Shown here in pieces: positions 57,454 to 64,000 of a stretch of DNA of 64,000 bases. A program made the translations under genes and the position numbers. The stretch is from Lysobacteraceae bacterium. Lineage in GTDB: Bacteria; Pseudomonadota; Gammaproteobacteria; Nitrococcales; AK92. The stretch is taken from assembly GCA_012523465.1 (NCBI GenBank), contig JAAYIK010000012.1, positions 1-64,000 on the forward strand. Reading direction: 5' to 3'. Below the pieces are notes generated by a model. It did not search any database. It worked only from the letters and a program-made list of their open reading frames with translations, and was not told where the DNA came from. Within the stretch, counting starts at the first letter, position 1. The number at the start of each line of letters is the position of its first letter.

Positions 57454-57711
57454 ATGGATTGTCGCGTCGGCTGCGGGGCCTGCTGCATTGCCCCGTCCAT
57501 CACCTCATCAATACCGGGCATGCCCGCGGGCAAGCCCGCCGGCGTGCGCTGCGTGCAGCTCGATGCCGGCAACCGCTGCCTGCTGTTCGGCGATCCGCGC
57601 CGGCCGGCGGTTTGCAGCCGCCTGCAGCCCTCGCCCGACATGTGCGGCGCCAGCCGCGCCGAGGCGATGCGGCTACTGGCGGCACTAGAGCGGGCCACGG
57701 CGCCCGGCTGA
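57454..57711 (+). CDS. YkgJ-type cysteine-cluster protein
   Basis: 85 residues; GGAGGA nine bases before ATG. The YkgJ/CxxCxxCC zinc/iron-cluster pattern is C3, C7, C10, C11, then C33, C42, C54 and C64 ([15 protein letters not shown] opening; [17 protein letters not shown] later). Shorter than E. coli YkgJ (109) but complete in its core. Function is unknown; metal binding is likely. It lies just right of the truncated traY gene and 12 bases from the convergent LysR-type gene. Confidence 0.8.
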   Translation: MDCRVGCGACCIAPSITSSIPGMPAGKPAGVRCVQLDAGNRCLLFGDPRRPAVCSRLQPSPDMCGASRAEAMRLLAALERATAPG

Positions 57712-57723
57712 GGCGTGTGGCGG

Positions 57724-58650
57724 TCAGGCCGGCCAGAACTCGGTGTCCTTGGCCATTTCCGCCCGCAACCATTCGACGAAGGCGATGACGGTCGGCTGCT
57801 GCCGACTGCCAGGCGGGAACACCAGGTAGTAGTCGCCGCGCCCAGCCAGCACCAGGTCGAAGGGCTTGACCAGCCGTCCGGAGCGCAGATGCTCGCCGAT
57901 CAGGGCCATGTGCCCCAGGCCCACGCCACGGCCGGCGATGGCCTCTTGCATCACCAACTGCATATCGCTGAAATGCAGCCCGCGCTGGCCGTCCACGCCC
58001 TCCACGCCGGCGGCATCGAGCCAGTCCTGCCAGGTGACGTGAAAGCCCGCCAGCGCCGTGCTCTCGTTATGCAGCAGGGTGTGGTAGCGCAGGTTCCTCG
58101 GGTCGGTGAGCGGATGCTCGCCTTCCATCAGCAGCGGCGAGCAGACCGGCGTCAGTCCGTCACGCCGCAGCAGCTCGCTGGTGAGTCCGGGGTAGTTGCC
58201 ACGGCCGTAGCGGATGATGACATCGAAGTTGTCTTGCTTGATGTCCGCCGGCCGCACCGTGGCAGCGATGCGGATGTCCAGGTCCGGATGCTCGGTGGCA
58301 AAGCTCCACAGCCGCGGCGCCAGCCACACGGCGGCGAAGCCGGGCGGGACGCTGACGTTGAGCACCCGCGCCTGCCCGGCGCGGCGGACGTAGTCGGTGG
58401 CCTCCGACAGCAGATCGAAGGCTTCGGTCAGCCGCGGCAGATAAGCCCGGCCGGCCGGCGTCAGCGACAGGCGGCGCGCATGGCGTTCGAACAGGGTCAC
58501 GTCCAGCCAGTTCTCCAGCGCCTTGACCTGCTGGCTGATCGCGGCCGGGGTCACATACAGTTCAGCCGCGGCCTTGGCGAAGCTTTCGTGCCGAGCCGCT
58601 GCTTCGAAGGCGCGCAAGGCGTTCAATGAAGGCAGTGAGCGCGAGGACAT
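57724..58650 (-). CDS. LysR-family regulator, GcvA-like
   Basis: 308 residues. The LysR helix-turn-helix is at residues 8-65 (LPSLNALRAFEAAARHESFAKAA, TPAAISQQVKALENWLDV) and the effector domain begins near 95 with VLNVSVPPGFAAVWLAPRL, as in GcvA. E. coli GcvA controls the glycine cleavage operon and the divergent small RNA gcvB. Here the gene is likewise divergent from a probable small RNA, starting 75 bases away. Confidence 0.88.
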   Translation of the reverse strand: MSSRSLPSLNALRAFEAAARHESFAKAAAELYVTPAAISQQVKALENWLDVTLFERHARRLSLTPAGRAYLPRLTEAFDLLSEATDYVRRAGQARVLNVSVPPGFAAVWLAPRLWSFATEHPDLDIRIAATVRPADIKQDNFDVIIRYGRGNYPGLTSELLRRDGLTPVCSPLLMEGEHPLTDPRNLRYHTLLHNESTALAGFHVTWQDWLDAAGVEGVDGQRGLHFSDMQLVMQEAIAGRGVGLGHMALIGEHLRSGRLVKPFDLVLAGRGDYYLVFPPGSRQQPTVIAFVEWLRAEMAKDTEFWPA

Positions 58651-58689
58651 GACTAAGATTATCTATGTCTTTTCTTTAGTTTTTCCAGT

Positions 58690-58718
58690 TTGCAGTGCAG
58701 CAAACACAAGGATAGATT
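58690..58718 (+). promoter_or_regulatory. Promoter of the candidate small RNA
   Basis: TTGCAG, a 17-base spacer, then TAGATT, giving a predicted start near 58725. This is a good sigma70 match in the AT-rich gap divergent from the GcvA-like gene. Confidence 0.6.
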
Positions 58719-58724
58719 AGCAGA

Positions 58725-58912
58725 CAATCGCTTAGCGGACAGCGTTGCGAGGCAAGGCAGAGCAGCTCTCCGGTGCAAGCCGGGCAGCCTGTCAGGAAGC
58801 GCAAAGGACGTTCAGACGTAGCCCCTCTTTGTTCAGAGCTTGTTGTTCTCCTCCCTGGCAGTTGGTTTTTTTGACTGCGGCGACCTTTCCCCCAAGGTCG
58901 CCTTCTTTTTTT
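58725..58912 (+). ncRNA. Candidate small regulatory RNA (GcvB-like by position)
   Basis: About 188 bases between a sigma70-like promoter and a strong terminator, with no credible coding frame (a 65-codon frame lacks a ribosome site and looks composition-driven). The body contains three GGA motifs (AGCGGACA, TCAGGAAG, AAAGGACG), a U/G-rich GCTTGTTGTTC stretch, and a small GCAGT/ACTGC hairpin with a T-rich loop before the terminator. Position, length and divergence from a GcvA-like gene match GcvB, but the base sequence does not clearly show the GcvB seed. A CsrA/RsmA-titrating RNA is an alternative. Confidence 0.5.
58879..58912 (+). terminator. Rho-independent terminator of the candidate small RNA
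   Basis: Stem GGCGACCTT / AAGGTCGCC with a six-base C-rich loop, followed by TTCTTTTTTT. Oriented for plus-strand transcription only: the minus side reads into an A-rich tract, so it does not serve recR. Confidence 0.9.
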
Positions 58913-58935
58913 CTGCTCTCAACAAAAGCTAAAGC

Positions 58936-59535
58936 TTATTGATAGCTCAGCCGGCCCGCAAATGCACGCGCCAGGGTGCCGCGATCGATGTACTCCAGCT
59001 CCCCTCCCAGCGGCACGCCGTGAGCGATGCGGGTAGCCTTGACGCCATGCGCGCGCGCCATCTCGGCAATGTACTGCGCCGTGGCCTCGCCTTCCACCGT
59101 CGGGTTGGTGGCCAGGATGACCTCCTCGACCTCGCCACCCTGCAAGCGCGCCTCCAGCTGATTGAGGCCCAGCTCGGTCGGCCCAATGCCGTCCAGCGGC
59201 GACAGGCGCCCCTTGAGCACGAAGTACAGCCCGCGGAAGTCAGTGGCCTGCTCCAGGGCATAGACATCGGCCGGGCTTTCCACCACGCACAGGACGCTGC
59301 GATCGCGCTTGGGATTAGCGCAAATCTGGCAGGTTTCCTGCTCCGACAGCGTGCGGCACTGGCGGCACTCGCCGATCCGCTCGATGGCCTGGAGCAGGGC
59401 CTCGGCTAGCCGCCGCCCGCCGGGCCGGTCGCGCTGCAGCAGCTGCAGGGCCATGCGCTGCGCCGACTTGGGCCCGACCCCGGGCAACACCCGCAAGGCT
59501 TCGATCAGGTTCTGCAGTAGCGGAGAAAAGGCCAT
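58936..59535 (-). CDS. recR: Recombination protein RecR
   Basis: 199 residues (E. coli 201). A helix-hairpin-helix at the start ([19 protein letters not shown]), the C4 zinc finger CRQC...CQIC around residues 57-72, and a Toprim domain with [16 protein letters not shown] and [19 protein letters not shown]. RecR with RecO/RecF loads RecA onto gapped DNA. Last gene of the dnaX-ybaB-recR operon, 14 bases after ybaB. Confidence 0.95.
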   Translation of the reverse strand: MAFSPLLQNLIEALRVLPGVGPKSAQRMALQLLQRDRPGGRRLAEALLQAIERIGECRQCRTLSEQETCQICANPKRDRSVLCVVESPADVYALEQATDFRGLYFVLKGRLSPLDGIGPTELGLNQLEARLQGGEVEEVILATNPTVEGEATAQYIAEMARAHGVKATRIAHGVPLGGELEYIDRGTLARAFAGRLSYQ

Positions 59536-59549
59536 GCCGCCCGGCCCGC

Positions 59550-59873
59550 TCAGAACGGCAGCTTCATGCCCGGGGGCAGCGGCAGGCCGGCGGTCATCGC
59601 CGCCATCTTCTCCTGGCTTTCCCGCTCCACCTTGCGCACGGCGTCGTTGATGGCGGCAGCGACCAGGTCCTCGACCATCTCCTTGTCGTCCTGGAACAGC
59701 TCCGGATCGATGGTGACGCGGCGCACCTCGTGCCGGCCGGTCATGATCACGGTCACCATGCCGCCGCCCGCTTCGCCCGTCACCTCCATGTTGGCGATCT
59801 CTTCCTGCGCCCGCTGCATTTCCTGCTGCAGCTTCTGCGCTTGTTTCATCAGATTGCCCAATCCACCTCGCAT
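59550..59873 (-). CDS. ybaB: YbaB/EbfC nucleoid-associated protein
   Basis: 107 residues. Typical opening [21 protein letters not shown], then [24 protein letters not shown] and a [14 protein letters not shown] helix. It forms tweezer-shaped DNA-binding dimers. It lies 23 bases after dnaX and 14 before recR, the standard gene order. Confidence 0.95.
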   Translation of the reverse strand: MRGGLGNLMKQAQKLQQEMQRAQEEIANMEVTGEAGGGMVTVIMTGRHEVRRVTIDPELFQDDKEMVEDLVAAAINDAVRKVERESQEKMAAMTAGLPLPPGMKLPF

Positions 59874-59896
59874 GTTCGGCTCCTTGTCTTACGGCC

Positions 59897-61615
59897 TCAG
59901 TTGATGGGTTCTATGGAATTAGGCACCAGCTCCGCCGAGAACACCTTGCGCATAGCCTCCACATTGGGATCCTGCTCTATCGTTTCGACGGCCTTGCGCT
60001 GCAGCTCGGCGCGCTTTTGCTCGGCACGCTCGGCAGGGGTTTCATGGCGCGGCTTGGCCACCTCCAGCGCCAGTGCGACAGGCGCGCCGAAATACTCGGC
60101 CAGCGCCGCCTCTAGCCGTTGGACAATGGCATCGACCCGCAAGTGCTCGTATTCGGGGGCCAGGTGCAGAGTGATGCGGTTGCCGCTGCGGCCACCCCAG
60201 GCGCAATGCATGGCCAGCTGGCGCGGCAGGCCGTTGAGGTCGAGCCGCTCGACCAGCTGGATCCAGTCGACTGCGCCGCCCTCGTCGGCGACAGGCGCGG
60301 CCGGCTCCGGCCGCCCTGCCGACGACACCGATGCGGCCGGCGGCGTCGCCGGCGCGGATGCGGCCCGCGTCGGTGCGGGTCTTGCTGCCGGCACGGGCGC
60401 GGCCTGCGGCGGAGCCGCCGGCGCGGCCGGGGCCGTCTGCTGCTTGCCGGTCGCAGCCGGGGCCAGCGCCGCCCGCACGCTGGCCAGCGGCGACTGCTTG
60501 GGGCCGGCCGGTGCCGGCGGTACCACGCTGCCGGCCGGGCGAAACGCCAGCATTCGCAGCAACACCATCTCGAAGCCGCTGCGCGGATCGGGCGACAGCG
60601 GCAAATCCCGCCGACCGGTGAGGGCGATCTGGTAGTACAGCTGCACGTCCTCCGGCGTCAGCCGCTCGGCCAGCGCCCGCAGCCGGGGGTAGCCGGGCTC
60701 GTCCTCCGTCAAGCTGGCAGGGACGGTCTGCAGCAAGGCCAGCTTGTGCAGCACCAGCAGCAGGTCGGCCAGGGCGTCGGAAAAATCCGGCGCCCGCTCC
60801 GCCAGGCGCGCAACCACTGCCAGCACCTGGGCGCCGTCCTCCTCGGCCAGCGCCTCCAGCAGATCGAACACGAACTCGCGCTCGATGCTGCCGAGCATGC
60901 TGCGCACCTCGGCCTCCCGCACTGCGCCGCCGCCGTAGGCGATGGCCTGGTCCAGTAGGCTGAGCGCGTCGCGCAGGCTGCCATCGGCGGCGCGGGCGAC
61001 CTCGGCCACCGCGCCAGCCTCCCAGGCGATGCCTTCGGCGTCCAGGATCTTCTGCAAGTGGGCCGCGATCTGCTGCACCGACAGCCGTTTCAGGTTGAAC
61101 TGCAGGCAGCGGGACAGGATGGTAACCGGGATTTTCTGCGGATCGGTGGTCGCCAGCAGGAACTTGACGTGCGGCGGCGGCTCCTCCAGCGTCTTCAACA
61201 GGGCGTTGAAGCTGTGCGTGGAGAGCATGTGGATCTCGTCGATGAGATAGACCTTGTAGCGGCCCCGGGTCGGCGCGTACTGCACATTGTCGAGGAGCTC
61301 GCGGGTGTCCTCGACCTTGGTGCGGGAGGCGGCGTCGACCTCGATCAGATCGACGAAACGTCCCTCGGCGATCTCGCGACAGGCGGCGCAGCTACCGCAG
61401 GGAGTGGAGCTTACGCCCTGCTCGCAGTTGAGGCACTTGGCGATGATGCGAGCGATGGTGGTCTTACCGACCCCGCGGGTGCCGGTGAATAGGTAGGCAT
61501 GGTGCAAGCGACCGGTATCCAGACCGTTGACGAGGGCCTGCAGCACATGCTCCTGCCCCACCATCTCGGCGAAACTGCGCGGCCGCCACTTGCGGGCGAG
61601 GACCTGGTAGCTCAT
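59897..61615 (-). CDS. dnaX: DNA polymerase III subunits gamma/tau, DnaX
   Basis: 572 residues. Clamp-loader AAA domain: Walker [15 protein letters not shown] (near 45-58), zinc cysteines at CLNCEQG...CGSCAAC, DEAH-type LIDEIHMLS near 128, and [14 protein letters not shown]. Domains II and III follow, then an Ala/Pro-rich linker (about 375-425) and the tau-like C-terminal domain ([19 protein letters not shown]). No slippery A-run for gamma production was noticed. First coding gene after the SRP RNA. Confidence 0.95.
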   Translation of the reverse strand: MSYQVLARKWRPRSFAEMVGQEHVLQALVNGLDTGRLHHAYLFTGTRGVGKTTIARIIAKCLNCEQGVSSTPCGSCAACREIAEGRFVDLIEVDAASRTKVEDTRELLDNVQYAPTRGRYKVYLIDEIHMLSTHSFNALLKTLEEPPPHVKFLLATTDPQKIPVTILSRCLQFNLKRLSVQQIAAHLQKILDAEGIAWEAGAVAEVARAADGSLRDALSLLDQAIAYGGGAVREAEVRSMLGSIEREFVFDLLEALAEEDGAQVLAVVARLAERAPDFSDALADLLLVLHKLALLQTVPASLTEDEPGYPRLRALAERLTPEDVQLYYQIALTGRRDLPLSPDPRSGFEMVLLRMLAFRPAGSVVPPAPAGPKQSPLASVRAALAPAATGKQQTAPAAPAAPPQAAPVPAARPAPTRAASAPATPPAASVSSAGRPEPAAPVADEGGAVDWIQLVERLDLNGLPRQLAMHCAWGGRSGNRITLHLAPEYEHLRVDAIVQRLEAALAEYFGAPVALALEVAKPRHETPAERAEQKRAELQRKAVETIEQDPNVEAMRKVFSAELVPNSIEPIN

Positions 61616-61744
61616 GAAAGGCTCGGCTTTTCCTGACTATAAGCGAACAGGAATTCTAGCACCGGTAAGCGGTCTGCGGCGGGACCGCGCCGATGACCCG
61701 CTGCTCTCCCTGTCCCCGGCCGCACGTTCCGTTCCTGCAAAAAT

Positions 61745-61857
61745 GGTGGCGGCAGCGCCAGCCACACCCCGGCGCCCGAGTCGACCGCTGCCGCTGCTTC
61801 CTTCCGGACCTGACGGGGTTCACGGTGTATCGTCGCGAGGGGACCGACGCCGCCGCC
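61745..61857 (-). ncRNA. ffs: Signal recognition particle RNA (4.5S type)
   Basis: The universal bacterial SRP core GTCAGGTCCGGAAGGAAGC is read on the minus strand at 61796-61814, with the GGAA tetraloop and asymmetric loop flanks. The outer ends pair (GGCGGC at about 61852-61857 with GCCGCC at 61748-61753). A run of five T on the minus strand (61739-61743) forms the terminator tail. Length near 113 fits the short bacterial form. It lies upstream of dnaX in the same direction, a known gene order. Confidence 0.92.
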
Positions 61858-61861
61858 ATTG

Positions 61862-62302
61862 ATCGTGCCAGAATCGCGCTATCATCCTGGCGAGATTGGC
61901 GCATGACGCAGTTCAATTTGCCCGACAGTGGAGCCGCGCGGCTTCCTGCAGGCGGACTCATCCTACCATCGAAACCCGGCCGGCACCAATCCCGGCTTGC
62001 GCGGCGAACTTTTGCCGCCGCCACTGGTCAAGAGGCTAGCGGACAACAACAGGGAGCCCGAAAAATACCAACGATCCGATGGAGTGAGCACATGCGGACA
62101 ACAAAGGAAATCGTTGAGCTGCGTCCTGTCTCGTCCACCCCACCCCCATCCCGCCAGCCGCTACCGTCCCCCAGATCCGGGACGCCATCATCGCTTCCCT
62201 GCGGGTCCTAGCCGCCCGCCGTTCCCTTTCGTCGTTGCATGGCCGGTCACGGCCCGGCGCCTCTTGCCGGCCGTCCGGCACGGATGATCAGGACGACAAG
62301 CC
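61862..62302. other. 441-base intergenic region between SRP RNA and ABC exporter genes
   Basis: Divergent promoter region: it must carry the ffs promoter reading left and the exporter promoter reading right. Open frames here lack ribosome sites and look composition-driven. No further RNA gene or repeat was recognised; the last 200 bases are C-rich. Confidence 0.55.
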
Positions 62303-63283
62303 ATGATTCGGGTTGAACGACTTACCCGCCGCTATGGCGATTTCACCGCCGTGGACGACGTCAGCTTCCATATCGGCCGCGGCGAAATCGTGGGCCTGCT
62401 GGGCCACAACGGCGCCGGCAAGACCACGATCATGAAGATGCTGACCGGCTATCTGGAGCCGACCGCCGGCAGCATCCACATCGACGGTCTCGACATCCGC
62501 CAGCACCGGCGTGCCATCCAGGCCCGCATCGGCTACCTGCCGGAGAATTGCCCGGTCTGGCCGGAGATGACGGTCATCGACTACCTCGACTACCAGGCCA
62601 GCCTACACGGCGTCCCGCCCGAGCGCCGCGCCCGGGCCGTCGCCACCGCCATCCGCCGCACGGCGCTCAAGGACAAGGCCACTGCCCCCATCCAGACCCT
62701 CTCGCGCGGCTACCGCCAGCGCGTCGGGGTGGCGCAGGCCATCCTGCACGAGCCTGACATCGTCATTCTCGACGAGCCCACCAACGGCCTCGCCCCGACC
62801 CAGATCCGGCAGATGCGGGCGCTGATCGGCGAGCTGGCCAGGACCGCCACCGTCATCGTGTCCACGCACATCCTGCAGGAGGTGCAGGCGGTCTGCGAGC
62901 GGGTGCTGATCATGCGCGCCGGACGGCTGGTGGTGGACGCGCGCCTCGACGAGCTGCAGCGGGACGGCAGGCGGCTTCTGGTCAGCGTCGACGGCGACGC
63001 CGGAAAGGTACTTGCCGCGGTGCCCGGCGTCGCCCGCGTGGAGGAGAAGGAAGGCCTCGACGGCCAGCGCCACTACCTGCTGGAGGCCGAGCCGGCGGTG
63101 GGCCCGGCGGTGGCCCGCGCCGTGCAGGAGGCGGGGTTGAGCCTCTACGCCCTGCAGCCGGAACGGCGTGACCTTGAGGCCGTGTTCGCCGAAGTCACCC
63201 GGGCCGACGACCCGCCCCCCTCAGCCCCGACCACGCTCCGGACCGAGGCGCCGTCAGTGCGCCGGGAGGCTGCCCATGGCTGA
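62303..63283 (+). CDS. ABC exporter ATP-binding protein, GldA/NosF-like
   Basis: 326 residues. Walker A GHNGAGKTTIMK (near 34-45), signature LSRGYRQRVGVAQAI, Walker B DIVILDEPTNGLAP and the H-loop STHILQE. The C-terminal 100 residues form a substrate/regulatory domain (LLVSVDGDAGKVLAAV). It is an ABC-2-type exporter component, coupled to the permease gene by an 8-base overlap. In gammaproteobacteria the GldAFG-like system is often of unknown role; it is not proof of gliding. Confidence 0.87.
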   Translation: MIRVERLTRRYGDFTAVDDVSFHIGRGEIVGLLGHNGAGKTTIMKMLTGYLEPTAGSIHIDGLDIRQHRRAIQARIGYLPENCPVWPEMTVIDYLDYQASLHGVPPERRARAVATAIRRTALKDKATAPIQTLSRGYRQRVGVAQAILHEPDIVILDEPTNGLAPTQIRQMRALIGELARTATVIVSTHILQEVQAVCERVLIMRAGRLVVDARLDELQRDGRRLLVSVDGDAGKVLAAVPGVARVEEKEGLDGQRHYLLEAEPAVGPAVARAVQEAGLSLYALQPERRDLEAVFAEVTRADDPPPSAPTTLRTEAPSVRREAAHG

Positions 63284-64000
63284 CATCCTACGCATCGCCC
63301 GCAAGGAATTCCGCGGTTTCTTCGCTTCGCCGGCCGCCTTCCTGTTCCTGGGCGCGTTCCTGGCGGCCACCCTGTTCGTGTTCTTCTGGGTGGAGACCTT
63401 CTTCGCCCGCAACATCGCCGACCTGCGGCCCTTGTTCCGCTGGCTGCCGGCGCTGCTGATCTTCCTGGTCGCCGCGCTGACCATGCGCGCCTGGTCCGAG
63501 GAGCGGCGCGGTGGCACGCTGGAGAGCCTGCTGACCAGCCCCACCCGGCCGCTGATCCTGATCCTAGGAAAGTTCTGCGCGGCCTTGGCGCTGGTGGCGC
63601 TGGCGCTGCTGCTGACCCTGCCGCTGCCGCTGACCGTGGCCGTGCTCGGCCCGCTCGACTGGGGTCCGGTCATCGGCAGCTACGTCGCCACCCTGTTCCT
63701 GGCCGCGGCCTACATCGCCATCGGCCTCTACATGAGCGGCCGCACCGACAACCCCATCGTGGCCCTCATCCTCACCGCGGTGGTCTGCGGCCTGTTCTAC
63801 CTGGTGGGCTCGCCCAGCCTGACCCGGCTGTTCGGGCATGAGGTCGGCGCGGTGCTGGCGGCGCTGGGGGCGGGGTCGCGCTTCGAGTCGATCGCCCGCG
63901 GCGTCATCGACCTGCGCGACCTGTACTACTACGTCTCCATCGCGGGCGTGTTCCTGTGCCTCAACCTCTACAGCCTGGAGCGGCTGCGCTGGGCCGGCAA
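63276..64000 (+). CDS. ABC-2 type permease (GldF-like), 5' part
   Basis: The frame starts at ATG 63276, overlapping the ATPase gene by 8 bases, and is still open at the window end after 241 codons. It has hydrophobic segments FLFLGAFLAATLFVFFWV, LPALLIFLVAALTMRAW, then LALVALALLLTLPLPLTVAVL and the later VALILTAVVCGLFYLVG. The motif WSEERRGGTLESLLTSPTRP is a mark of ABC-2 exporters of this type. Continuation, and a GldG-like auxiliary gene, would be expected to the right. Confidence 0.85.
   Translation, partial: MADILRIARKEFRGFFASPAAFLFLGAFLAATLFVFFWVETFFARNIADLRPLFRWLPALLIFLVAALTMRAWSEERRGGTLESLLTSPTRPLILILGKFCAALALVALALLLTLPLPLTVAVLGPLDWGPVIGSYVATLFLAAAYIAIGLYMSGRTDNPIVALILTAVVCGLFYLVGSPSLTRLFGHEVGAVLAALGAGSRFESIARGVIDLRDLYYYVSIAGVFLCLNLYSLERLRWAG

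Noticed and set aside
58725-58912. c-di-GMP or other metabolite riboswitch instead of a small RNA
   Set aside because: A GCGCAAAGGACG stretch recalled GEMM riboswitches, but the flanking helices do not match, and no gene follows in the same direction.
58745-58942. 65-codon open frame inside the candidate small RNA
   Set aside because: It runs through the terminator stem and T run, has no Shine-Dalgarno signal and no plausible protein features.
59897-61615. Programmed frameshift in dnaX as in E. coli
   Set aside because: No A-rich slippery heptamer with downstream hairpin was noticed in the region between domains III and the tau tail.
61693-62211. Open frame on the plus strand over the SRP RNA and downstream
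   Set aside because: It runs through the complement of the SRP RNA core and lacks a ribosome site; composition explains it.

Overview
The window is GC-rich chromosomal DNA, densely packed on both strands. It most likely comes from a facultatively anaerobic gammaproteobacterium. The reasons are rhlB, acpH, an RNase AM/YciV-type PHP phosphatase, a DUF3301 protein, tamAB, the gspA/gspB pair, and the block ffs-dnaX-ybaB-recR. Genus cannot be read from the sequence alone. No rRNA, tRNA, CRISPR array or intact insertion sequence was seen.

Layout. 1-7.4 kb: the end of a bactofilin gene, then a leftward run of seven genes: a DUF2868/DUF3482 membrane-GTPase pair, a FecBCD-like ABC importer, a methyltransferase and a double-Mop molybdate-binding protein (probable molybdate/tungstate uptake). 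7.5-25 kb: housekeeping genes, including a short-form cytochrome bd-type oxidase (cydAB/cioAB), rhlB, acpH, two thioesterases, a YegS-type lipid kinase, a BON protein, a chemoreceptor, gspA-gspB and recQ. 25-30.5 kb: tamB-tamA. 30.6-35.3 kb: a GNAT-nitrilase fusion gene broken by one extra G in a G run, then a fadH / SnoaL-like / padR operon read leftward behind two matching TGCAA-N4-TTGCA operators.

35.3-47.8 kb is a nitrate/nitrite/NO respiration island: nsrR, nnrS, DUF454, hemN, quinol-dependent NO reductase, nirK with an extra N-terminal cupredoxin domain, and napEFDABC. FNR/Dnr-type palindromes stand before DUF454/hemN (shared), the NO reductase gene and nirK. NsrR is the likely NO sensor, NnrS a stress factor, and HemN supplies haem without oxygen. 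Nap reduces nitrate in the periplasm, NirK makes NO and the NO reductase removes it. No nos genes are in the window. napA is frameshifted at a GC dinucleotide repeat.

47.9-54.8 kb: an acyl-CoA synthetase, an intergenic region with three consensus DnaA boxes, an old-yellow-enzyme reductase, a CPBP protease, two small unknown proteins, a cytochrome b561 and an SDR. 55.0-57.3 kb: a low-GC, foreign-looking patch with a coiled-coil protein and a 5'-truncated traY/dotA conjugation gene. 57.4-64 kb: a ykgJ-type protein, a GcvA-like LysR regulator divergent from a probable small RNA with its own promoter and terminator, recR-ybaB-dnaX with the SRP RNA, and the start of a GldA/GldF-type ABC exporter cut by the window end.
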